Positions 4,817 through 11,104 of a stretch of 21,006 nt of DNA are shown here, piece after piece. The position numbers were made by a program, and so were the translations under genes. The DNA is from Prevotellaceae bacterium UBA4301 (GTDB lineage Bacteria > Bacteroidota > Bacteroidia > Bacteroidales > Bacteroidaceae). Under the pieces are notes generated by a model. The model was not told the origin of the DNA, did not search any database, and saw only the letters and a list, made by a program, of their open reading frames with translations. Every line of letters starts with the position of its first letter. The first letter of the stretch is position 1. The DNA lies in the NCBI GenBank assembly GCA_002395775.1, contig DGUV01000034.1, forward strand, positions 7,263 to 28,268. The letters run 5' to 3'.

Positions 4817-7679
4817 GGTTCTCGGCGCACGTGTCCACAACCTGAAGAACATCGACGCAACCATACCCCGAGGCAGCCTGACAGTCATCACGGGCCTCTC
4901 CGGCTCGGGCAAGTCCAGCCTGGCCTTCGACACCATCTTTGCCGAGGGACAAAGGCGCTACATCGAGACCTTCTCGGCCTACGCACGCAACTTCCTGGGC
5001 AACATGGAGCGCCCCGACGTCGATAAGATTACGGGACTCTCCCCCGTCATCAGCATCGAGCAGAAGACCACCAACAAGAATCCCCGCTCCACCGTAGGCA
5101 CCACAACGGAAATCTACGACTTCCTCCGCCTGCTCTATGCCCGCGCCGGCGAGGCTTTTTCCTACGTCACGGGCGAGCGCATGGTCAAGTACACCGAGGA
5201 ACAAATCGTCCAGCTCCTGCTCCACGACTATCTCGGACGCAAGGTCTATCTGCTGGCCCCGCTCGTCAAGAACCGCAAGGGTCACTACAAGGAACTCTTC
5301 GAGACTGTGCTGAAGAAGGGCTACCTCTACGTCCGCATCGACGGCGAACTGAAGGAGGTGGAACGCGGCATGAAGCTCGACCGCTACCGCAACCACTCCA
5401 TCGAGGTTGTCGTGGACCGCCTCGTCGTCAAGGAGACCGACGACCGACGACTGCAGAACAGCGTGCAGAACACCCTCAAGCAGGGCGACGGACTGATGAT
5501 GGTCTATGACGTCGAGACTGGTGAGATACGCCACTACAGCCGACGCCTGATGTGCCCCACCAGCGGCATCTCCTACGCCGACCCCGCACCCCACGACTTC
5601 TCGTTCAACTCGCCCCAGGGCGCCTGTCCCCGCTGCAAGGGCCTGGGCTACGTGTCGCTCATCGACCGCGACCTCATCATCCCCGACCGCTCGCTCTCCA
5701 TCCGCGACGGAGCCATCGCCCCTCTGGGCAAGTGGAAGAGCTCGATGATATTCTGGCAGATACAGGCCATCCTGGACAAGTACGGCTTCACCGAGAACGA
5801 CCCCGTCAGCAGCCTCTCCGACGAGGCCCTCGACGAAATCTTCGGCGGCTCCATCGAGCGGCTGCGCATCCCCGCCGAAGTCAGCAAGACCACCAACGAC
5901 CTCTACTGCACCTACGAAGGACTCGTCAAATACATCCGCTCCACCCAGGAGAACGACCAGAGCCAGACGGCCCAGAAGTGGGTCGGACAGTTCAGCCGCG
6001 ACTGCCCCTGCCCCGAGTGCCACGGACAGCGCCTCAACCGCCAGGCTCTCAGCTATCGCATTGACGGCAAAAACATTGCCGAACTCTCCCAGATGGACCT
6101 CGGAGACCTCTATCGATGGATAGAGGAGCACCTCCCCCTACCCCCTTCCAAGGAGGGGGCACATCCTCTTGAAAACGAGGCGGCTCATGCCCCCTCCTTG
6201 GGAGGGGGAAGGGGAAGGTTAACCCCCCACCAGATGAAGGTAGCCCCCGAAATCCTCAAGGAGATATGCACCCGACTGCGCTTCCTCCTCGACGTGGGAC
6301 TCCACTACCTCTCCCTCAACCGTCCCTCGGCCTCCCTCTCAGGTGGTGAGAGCCAGCGCATCCGACTGGCCACGCAGATAGGCAGCCAGCTGGTCAACGT
6401 CCTCTACATCCTGGACGAACCCAGCATCGGACTCCACCAGCGCGACAACCAGCGCCTCATCCACTCCCTCAAGGAGCTGCGCGACCTGGGCAACACCATC
6501 ATCGTCGTAGAACATGACGAGGACATGATGCGCGCTGCCGACTGGATCATCGACATCGGCCCCCGCGCCGGCCGCAAGGGAGGCGAGGTGGTCTTCCAGG
6601 GCACCTGCCAGCAGATGCTCGCCACCCACACCCTCACCGCACAGTACCTCAACGGCGAGCGCCACATGGACATCCCCGCCCAGCGCCGCACGGGCAACGG
6701 CCACACGCTCAACCTCTTCGGCTGCCGGGGCAACAACCTCAAGTCCGCCGACATCACGCTCCCCCTGGGCACCCTCGTCTGCGTCACAGGCGTCAGCGGC
6801 TCGGGCAAGAGCACCCTCGTCAACGACACCCTCCAGCCCATCCTCTCGCAACACTTCTATCGCTCCCTGCGCGACCCCCTTCCCTACGACCGCATCGAGG
6901 GCCTCGAACACATCGACAAGGTGGTCGATGTGGACCAGTCGCCCCTGGGCCGCACCCCACGCTCCAATCCCGCCACCTACACGGGCGTCTTCAACGACAT
7001 CCGCACCCTCTTCGTCCAGCTCCCCGAAGCCCGCATCCGCGGCTACAAGCCCGGCCGCTTCTCCTTCAACGTCAAGGGCGGACGCTGCGAGACCTGCTCC
7101 GGCAACGGCTACCGCACCATCGAGATGAACTTCCTGCCCGACGTGCTCGTGCCCTGCGAACAGTGCCACGGCAAGCGCTACAACCGCGAGACCCTGGAGG
7201 TGCGCTTCAAGGGCAAGTCGATTGCCGACGTGCTGGACATGACCATCAACCAGGCCGTGGAGTTCTTCGAAAACCAGCCTCAGATACTCCAGAAGATAAA
7301 GGTGCTGCAGGACGTGGGCCTCGGCTACATCAAGCTCGGACAGCCCAGCACCACCCTTTCCGGCGGCGAGAGCCAGCGCGTCAAGTTGGCCACCGAACTC
7401 TCCAAGCGCGACACGGGCCGCACCCTCTACATCCTGGACGAGCCCACCACAGGCCTCCACTTCGAGGACATCCGCGTGCTGCTCTCCGTGCTCAACCGCC
7501 TCGTGGACAAGGGCAACACCGTAGTCGTCATCGAGCACAACCTCGACGTCATCCGCGCTGCCGACTACCTCATCGACATGGGCCCCGAAGGCGGCCAGCA
7601 GGGCGGAAACGTCCTCTTCCAGGGCACACCCGAGGAACTGAAAAAGGCTGGTGTGGGACACACCAGCCAGTATTTGTAG
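4803..7679 (+). CDS. uvrA: UvrABC excinuclease subunit A (with palindromic insertion)
   Basis: A 958-residue UvrA, the dimeric ATPase that finds bulky DNA lesions and loads UvrB. The start ATG gives MEKIEVLGARVHNLKNID, the family N-terminus. Walker A motifs are at residues 31-39 (GLSGSGKSS) and 663-671 (GVSGSGKST). ABC signatures LSGGESQR are at about 512 and 852, followed by ILDEPSIGLH and ILDEPTTGLH. The C-terminal zinc module is intact (CETC and CEQC around the FLPDVLVPC segment). In the first zinc module, residues 251-254 read CPTS, so the second Cys is Ser254, while Cys275 and Cys278 are present. Residues about 443-475 are encoded by a GC-rich inverted repeat and form an extra Pro/Gly-rich loop before the conserved EILKEICTRLRFLLDVGL segment. 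The gene overlaps the upstream cargo gene by 14 bases. Confidence 0.97.
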   Translation: MEKIEVLGARVHNLKNIDATIPRGSLTVITGLSGSGKSSLAFDTIFAEGQRRYIETFSAYARNFLGNMERPDVDKITGLSPVISIEQKTTNKNPRSTVGTTTEIYDFLRLLYARAGEAFSYVTGERMVKYTEEQIVQLLLHDYLGRKVYLLAPLVKNRKGHYKELFETVLKKGYLYVRIDGELKEVERGMKLDRYRNHSIEVVVDRLVVKETDDRRLQNSVQNTLKQGDGLMMVYDVETGEIRHYSRRLMCPTSGISYADPAPHDFSFNSPQGACPRCKGLGYVSLIDRDLIIPDRSLSIRDGAIAPLGKWKSSMIFWQIQAILDKYGFTENDPVSSLSDEALDEIFGGSIERLRIPAEVSKTTNDLYCTYEGLVKYIRSTQENDQSQTAQKWVGQFSRDCPCPECHGQRLNRQALSYRIDGKNIAELSQMDLGDLYRWIEEHLPLPPSKEGAHPLENEAAHAPSLGGGRGRLTPHQMKVAPEILKEICTRLRFLLDVGLHYLSLNRPSASLSGGESQRIRLATQIGSQLVNVLYILDEPSIGLHQRDNQRLIHSLKELRDLGNTIIVVEHDEDMMRAADWIIDIGPRAGRKGGEVVFQGTCQQMLATHTLTAQYLNGERHMDIPAQRRTGNGHTLNLFGCRGNNLKSADITLPLGTLVCVTGVSGSGKSTLVNDTLQPILSQHFYRSLRDPLPYDRIEGLEHIDKVVDVDQSPLGRTPRSNPATYTGVFNDIRTLFVQLPEARIRGYKPGRFSFNVKGGRCETCSGNGYRTIEMNFLPDVLVPCEQCHGKRYNRETLEVRFKGKSIADVLDMTINQAVEFFENQPQILQKIKVLQDVGLGYIKLGQPSTTLSGGESQRVKLATELSKRDTGRTLYILDEPTTGLHFEDIRVLLSVLNRLVDKGNTVVVIEHNLDVIRAADYLIDMGPEGGQQGGNVLFQGTPEELKKAGVGHTSQYL
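6131..6218. repeat. GC-rich palindromic element inserted in frame in uvrA
   Basis: Two 31-base arms, 6131-6161 and 6188-6218, are inverted complements at 28 of 31 positions. They enclose 26 bases that hold a small inner hairpin (CCTCTT and ACGAGG around GAAA). The arms are runs of C and G with an AAGGAGGGGGCA core, unlike the surrounding uvrA codons. The element is translated as a loop rich in Pro, Gly and Ala at UvrA residues about 443-473, absent from the remembered UvrA consensus at this place. It resembles REP/BIME or Rickettsia palindromic element behaviour, but no family is assigned. Confidence 0.85.
7646..7668 (+). other. Perfect hairpin in the last codons of uvrA
   Basis: GGCTGGTGTG and CACACCAGCC form a perfect ten-base stem around a GGA loop, ending nine bases before the uvrA stop codon. 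It encodes the AGVGHTS part of the C-terminus. There is no T run after it, so it is not a classical terminator. It could protect the transcript 3' end, slow ribosomes, or help termination. Confidence 0.6.
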
Positions 7680-7733
7680 AGAGAGGTCAGCGCCACTGAT
7701 TTCTCGTGGTTGTTCATCGTTGCAAAAGCTTTT

Positions 7734-7756
7734 TGTGACAATGTGACAATGTGACA
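7734..7756. repeat. Octamer tandem repeat (TGTGACAA)
   Basis: Two full copies of TGTGACAA and a third lacking only its last base run in register, 55 bases downstream of the uvrA stop. The unit differs from the other arrays in the window, but the eight-base period is the same as at 11114, 14768 and 16069. Confidence 0.75.
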
Positions 7757-7829
7757 TTTTCGTCTCCCCCATGACGCTGAAGGCTGGCATTTTGACTCAC
7801 CTCTCGCAAGCTGTCTGCCGAAGGGGGGA

Positions 7830-7866
7830 ATTGGTACAAACCTTCTGTAATAGATTGTACACCAAT
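7830..7866. repeat. Imperfect inverted repeat in intergenic region
   Basis: ATTGGTACAA at 7830-7839 and TTGTACACCAAT at 7855-7866 are inverted complements except for a two-base bulge, separated by 15 bases. It could be a hairpin or an operator for a dimeric regulator. No T run follows, so a terminator is unlikely. Confidence 0.4.
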
Positions 7867-7925
7867 ACATTGCAAGCCCATCTCCGGAAAAGCCAGACCC
7901 TGCCCCCCCCCGACGGGCACAAATA

Positions 7926-7957
7926 TTTGCACGAGGCTGCACTTTTTCGTAACTTTG
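7926..7957 (+). promoter_or_regulatory. Promoter module P1 (TTTG, 20 bases, TAACTTTG)
   Basis: TTTG at 7926-7929 and TAACTTTG at 7950-7957 are separated by 20 bases, matching the Bacteroidota -33/-7 arrangement. There is no annotated gene for 190 bases downstream. It shares its sequence pattern (ATTTGCAC upstream, TTTTTC and CGTAACTTTGC at the -7 box) with the second promoter at 8082. Confidence 0.6.
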
Positions 7958-8081
7958 CATTAGATTCGACGGTTAGAAAACAATGGTTTGGTGCGCAACG
8001 AATGGGCGTTCGATGACACGAGAACCCAAGGGCCCTTTAACCTACTAACCTACAAATCGTGGCATCTTCCAGCCCGAATAA

Positions 8082-8113
8082 TTTGCACACAACTTCGTTT
8101 TTCCGTAACTTTG
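8082..8113 (+). promoter_or_regulatory. Promoter module P2 (TTTG, 20 bases, TAACTTTG)
   Basis: TTTG at 8082-8085 and TAACTTTG at 8106-8113 have exactly the same 20-base spacing as the upstream module. The box ends 37 bases before the ATG at 8151. This supports that start and makes this the direct promoter of the flavin-reductase-like gene and greA. Confidence 0.75.
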
Positions 8114-8150
8114 CCCGGAAAATGCATGAAAACTTAAAACGAACGAGAAT

Positions 8151-8768
8151 ATGAGAAACTACGTATCGACAACAGGCCGCAGCCGCCTCGCCAGGATGGT
8201 GAAGGCCGTGGCCGTGGCCCTGATGATGGCGCCGTGCAGCGCAATGGGTCAGGAGGAAAACGGATTCAAACGGATGAACGTGAGGGAGGACTTCACGGAG
8301 AACGCCTTCCAGTGGTTCCGCGACGCCGAACTGCTGGCAGCGGGCAACAAGGAGAAGAGCAACGCCATGACCATCGGATGGGGCGGCATAGGGACGCTGT
8401 GGGGACGCACGGCGCTGACCGTGTATGTGGCCGAACGGCGCTACACGAAGGAGTTCATGGACCGCGAGGAATACTTCACGGTGATGGCCTTCGACGTGGC
8501 CGACAGCAAGGTGCTGACCTACATGGGCACGAAGAGCGGACGCGAGGGCGACAAGGCTGCCGCGCTGGGGCTGCACACGGCCTACACGGAGAACGGAACG
8601 CCCTACTACACGGAGGCGACGATGGTGATAGAGTGCAGGACGATGTATGCGGCTCCCTTCGAGGAGAAGTATTTCAAGAGCGACGCCCCGAGGCGGATGT
8701 ACGCCAACTTCCCGGCCGGGGTGCACACGATGTACATCGGCGAGGTGGTGGGCGCCTGGAAAAAGTAA
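8151..8768 (+). CDS. Exported flavin-reductase-family protein (FMN-binding split barrel)
   Basis: A 205-residue protein. Residues from about 45 on match the Bacteroidota flavin-reductase-like family of FMN-binding split barrels. Key segments are AFQWFRDAELLAAGNKEKSNAM, TIGWGGIGTLWGRTALTVYV, RRYTKEFMDREEYFTV and GTKSGREGDKAAALGL. Such proteins bind FMN and often use NAD(P)H to reduce it. Oddly, the N-terminus looks like a signal peptide: a basic part (RSRLARMVK), the hydrophobic stretch AVAVALMMAP and an AMG site before Gln. The promoter at 8106-8113 fits the first ATG at 8151, so the extension is probably real. If so, the protein acts in the periplasm. An internal ATG at 8274 would give the usual cytoplasmic form. 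greA follows after six bases. Confidence 0.8.
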   Translation: MRNYVSTTGRSRLARMVKAVAVALMMAPCSAMGQEENGFKRMNVREDFTENAFQWFRDAELLAAGNKEKSNAMTIGWGGIGTLWGRTALTVYVAERRYTKEFMDREEYFTVMAFDVADSKVLTYMGTKSGREGDKAAALGLHTAYTENGTPYYTEATMVIECRTMYAAPFEEKYFKSDAPRRMYANFPAGVHTMYIGEVVGAWKK

Positions 8769-8774
8769 GACACG

Positions 8775-9239
8775 ATGGAATACATGTCACAGGAGGGCTA
8801 CGACAAGCTCGTGGCCGAACTGAAGGAACTGGAGAACGTGGAATTGCCACGCGTGAGGGAAGCCATTGCCGAGGCGCGCGACAAGGGCGACCTGAGCGAG
8901 AACTTCGAATACCACGCTGCCAAGCGCGAACAGGCCCGACTGCTGGGGCGCATCCGATTCAAGCAGCGCGTACTGGAGTTTGCCCGCGTCATCGACACCA
9001 AGCGCCTGGGCGCCGACACGGTGGGCTTGCTCTGCAAGGTGGAGATGACGAACCTGCTGAACAACCAACGCATGACGTACACCATCGTCAGCCCCCACGA
9101 GGCCAACCTGAGGGAGGCGAAGATTTCCGTCAAGTCGCCCGTGGCACAAGCCCTGCTGGGCAAGCGGGTGGGCGACGTGGTGGAGGTAAAGGTGCCGGCC
9201 GGCGTGCAAAGGCTCAGGATAGAGAGCATCACGCTGTGA
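8775..9239 (+). CDS. greA: Transcription elongation factor GreA
   Basis: A 154-residue GreA, the factor that enters the RNA polymerase secondary channel and triggers cleavage of backtracked RNA. The N-terminal coiled coil runs to about residue 75 and carries the catalytic loop GDLSENFEYHAA, with acidic residues Asp39 and Glu42 at its tip. The C-terminal part has an FKBP-like fold, with YTIVSPHEANLREAKISVKSPVAQALLGKRVGD compressed into the usual family pattern. Length is normal for the family. It is only six bases downstream of the flavin-reductase-like gene and is followed at once by a terminator, so these two form a transcription unit. The identification is secure. Confidence 0.96.
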   Translation: MEYMSQEGYDKLVAELKELENVELPRVREAIAEARDKGDLSENFEYHAAKREQARLLGRIRFKQRVLEFARVIDTKRLGADTVGLLCKVEMTNLLNNQRMTYTIVSPHEANLREAKISVKSPVAQALLGKRVGDVVEVKVPAGVQRLRIESITL

Positions 9240-9290
9240 TGGGCCACCTGTTTCCTTAGGGTCACAAGGATGATTGTGGCCCAGTTTTTA
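9240..9290 (+). terminator. Rho-independent terminator after greA with nested stem
   Basis: TGGGCCAC at 9240-9247 and GTGGCCCA at 9276-9283 form a perfect eight-base stem starting right after the greA stop, followed by GTTTTTAGCTTTTT. The 28-base loop holds a second stem, TCCTT at 9253-9257 with AAGGA at 9266-9270. The long structured loop is unusual for a terminator. Confidence 0.8.
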
Positions 9291-9331
9291 GCTTTTTCGG
9301 CATAAAGATAGGATAAGTCGATAAATATTTG

Positions 9332-9339
9332 TATCTTTG
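9332..9339 (+). promoter_or_regulatory. -7 box upstream of slyD
   Basis: TATCTTTG is a perfect -7 consensus match, 32 bases before the ATG at 9371 and just after the greA terminator. No clear TTTG lies 20 bases upstream. It probably starts the slyD-aroC transcript. Confidence 0.65.
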
Positions 9340-9370
9340 TACCCGAATCGTATTTATTTAATTAAGGAAT

Positions 9371-9967
9371 ATGGAAAATTTGAAACCTAATATGTTTGTG
9401 GCCGTGGCTTATCGGCTCTACACTAAGGACAAGGATGGCAAGCGCCAACTCGTGGAGGAGGCTACCAAGGAACAGCCGTTCCAGTTCGTGAGCGGACTGG
9501 GTATGACGCTCGACGACTTCGAGGCGCAGATTGCAGGCCTGGAGAAGGACAGCCAGTTTGACTTCGAGCTCACTCCCGAACAGGCCTACGGGCAGCGCGA
9601 GGAGGAACGCGTCATCAAGGTGCCGCGCCAGACGTTCGAGATTGACGGCAGGCTGGACAAGCAGTACATCTACGAGGGTGCCGTGGTGCCCCTGCAGAAT
9701 GCCGACGGACAGCGCTTCAACGGGCTCATCCTGAAGATTGGCGACACGGAGGTGACACTGGACCTGAACCATCCCCTGGCCGGCCAGACGCTCGTCTTTG
9801 TGGGCGAGGTGGCCGACATCCGCGAGGCCACGAAGGAGGAAATCACGGCTACGCTGAAGATGCTCACGGGCGAGGGTGGATGCGGCTGCGGCTGCGAGGA
9901 CTGCGGCGGATGTGACGAACACCACCACGAACACGGCGACCACTGCGGATGTGGACATTGCCACTAA
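9371..9967 (+). CDS. slyD: SlyD-like FKBP-type peptidyl-prolyl isomerase with metal-binding tail
   Basis: A 198-residue SlyD-family protein, a cytoplasmic prolyl isomerase and chaperone that also handles nickel and other metals. The FKBP domain includes FVSGLGMTLDDFEAQIAGL at about residues 39-57 and TPEQAYGQREEERV after it. The insert-in-flap chaperone domain spans about residues 77-125, and LDLNHPLAGQTLVFVGEV closes the FKBP fold. The last 32 residues are almost entirely Cys, His, Gly and acidic residues (GCGCGCEDCGGCDEHHHEHGDH and more), the metal-binding tail typical of SlyD. The gene has its own promoter after the greA terminator. A heptamer repeat separates it from aroC without a terminator, so read-through into aroC is likely. 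Confidence 0.92.
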   Translation: MENLKPNMFVAVAYRLYTKDKDGKRQLVEEATKEQPFQFVSGLGMTLDDFEAQIAGLEKDSQFDFELTPEQAYGQREEERVIKVPRQTFEIDGRLDKQYIYEGAVVPLQNADGQRFNGLILKIGDTEVTLDLNHPLAGQTLVFVGEVADIREATKEEITATLKMLTGEGGCGCGCEDCGGCDEHHHEHGDHCGCGHCH

Positions 9968-9969
9968 GA

Positions 9970-10004
9970 AATTAAGAATTAAGAATTAAGAGTGAAGAGT
10001 GAAG
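9970..10004. repeat. Heptamer tandem repeat (AATTAAG, then AGTGAAG)
   Basis: Five heptamers run in perfect register right after the slyD stop: three AATTAAG and two AGTGAAG, followed by a degenerate AATTATT. It fills most of the 57-base gap to aroC. The two unit types differ at two bases, which suggests divergence after duplication. Confidence 0.85.
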
Positions 10005-10024
10005 AATTATTTCACTTTTAATAT

Positions 10025-11104
10025 ATGAAAAATTCTTTCGGCCACATATTCCGACTGACCACGTTTGGCGAGAGCCACGGGGAGGCCCTGGGAGGCATCA
10101 TCGACGGAATGCCTGCGGGCATTGACGTGGACATGGACTTCGTGCAACGGCAGGTGGACCGACGCCGACCCGGACAAAGCCGACTGGTCACTGCCCGCAA
10201 CGAGGCAGATCAGGTGGAAGTGCTGAGCGGAGTGTTTGAGGGACGGACGACGGGACAGCCCATCGGCTTCGTCGTTCGCAACCAGAACCAGCACTCCAAC
10301 GACTACGAGAACCTGCGCAACCTGTTCCGACCCAGCCACGCCGACTTCACCTACTGGCAGAAGTATGGAATCCGCGACCATCGGGGCGGCGGACGCTCGT
10401 CGGCACGCGAAACGGTGAGCCGAGTGGTGGCCGGAGCTTTTGCCATGCTGGCTCTGCGGCAACTGGGCATCAGCATTCAGGCCTACACCCAGCAGGTGGG
10501 CAACATAGCCCTACCTGGCACCTACGAAGACTATGACCTGAGCCTGACGGAGACGAACGACGTGCGCTGTCCCGACGCGCCGACGGCCGAAAAGATGGCC
10601 GAGCTCATCACCCAGGTGAAGGCCGAGGGCGACACCATCGGGGGCATTGTGGCCTGCGTGGTCAAGGGGTGCCCCACGGGACTGGGCGAACCAGCCTTTG
10701 GCAAACTGCAGGCCGAGCTGGCGCGGGCCATGCTCAGCATCAATGCAGCCAAGGGATTTGACTACGGAATGGGATTCGAAGGAGTCACACAACGCGGTTC
10801 GGAGCAGAACGACCCCTTCATCATGGACGAGGACGGCGAAATCGCCACCCTCACCAATCACAGCGGCGGCATTCAGGGCGGCATCAGCAACGGACAGGAC
10901 ATCTACTTCCGTGTGGCCTTCAAGCCCGTGGCCACCCTGCTGCGAGAGCAGCGCACGGTGACAATCGAGGGCGAACCCACCACACTGACGGCCCGTGGGC
11001 GCCATGATGCCTGCGTGCTGCCGAGGGCTGTACCAATCGTAGAAGCAATGACGGCAATCACCCTGATTGACAATTACTTATTAAACAAAACCACACGATT
11101 ATGA
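10025..11104 (+). CDS. aroC: Chorismate synthase
   Basis: A 359-residue chorismate synthase, which converts EPSP (5-enolpyruvylshikimate-3-phosphate) to chorismate using reduced FMN, the last step of the shikimate pathway. The N-terminal signature TTFGESHGEALGGIIDGMP is at about residues 12-30, followed by QVDRRRPGQSRLVTAR and the FMN-binding RDHRGGGRSSARETVSRV. The C-terminal RGRHDACVLPRAVPIVEAM is the third family signature. Length is normal. The gene follows slyD across a heptamer repeat, with no promoter box in the gap. Its TGA overlaps the ATG of the next gene by four bases (ATGA), so the hydrolase is co-translated. Nothing in the sequence links aroC metabolically to its neighbours. Confidence 0.97.
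   Translation: MKNSFGHIFRLTTFGESHGEALGGIIDGMPAGIDVDMDFVQRQVDRRRPGQSRLVTARNEADQVEVLSGVFEGRTTGQPIGFVVRNQNQHSNDYENLRNLFRPSHADFTYWQKYGIRDHRGGGRSSARETVSRVVAGAFAMLALRQLGISIQAYTQQVGNIALPGTYEDYDLSLTETNDVRCPDAPTAEKMAELITQVKAEGDTIGGIVACVVKGCPTGLGEPAFGKLQAELARAMLSINAAKGFDYGMGFEGVTQRGSEQNDPFIMDEDGEIATLTNHSGGIQGGISNGQDIYFRVAFKPVATLLREQRTVTIEGEPTTLTARGRHDACVLPRAVPIVEAMTAITLIDNYLLNKTTRL

Larger units (their letters stand above)
7680..8150. other. Long non-coding stretch between uvrA and the flavin-reductase-like gene
   Basis: These 471 bases hold no convincing gene. They contain an octamer repeat (7734-7756), an imperfect inverted repeat (7830-7866), a C run near 7903, and two nearly identical promoter modules at 7926-7957 and 8082-8113. 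About 125 bases lie between the two promoters, with a 21-codon ATG reading frame at 7983-8048 that has no recognisable product. The layout allows a small RNA or leader from the first promoter. Confidence 0.6.

Noticed and set aside
4764..6131. 455-codon open frame on the minus strand opposite uvrA
   Set aside because: It is antisense to conserved uvrA codons. Its Val/Leu/Glu/Asp/Ala-rich repetitive protein is typical of the shadow frame of a GC-rich gene, and it has no recognisable motif.
6339..7790. 483-codon open frame on the minus strand opposite the uvrA 3' half
   Set aside because: It has the same shadow composition (V, L, E, D, H, A) and lies antisense to both UvrA ATPase domains. No promoter or family motif supports it.
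7771..8016. 81-codon plus-strand frame in the uvrA downstream region
   Set aside because: It crosses an inverted repeat, a C run and a promoter module, has no plausible start signal and no recognisable protein features.
7983..8048. 21-codon ATG frame between the two promoter modules
   Set aside because: It could be a leader peptide, but there is no ribosome-binding evidence, no informative codons and no known leader pattern, so it is not called as a gene.
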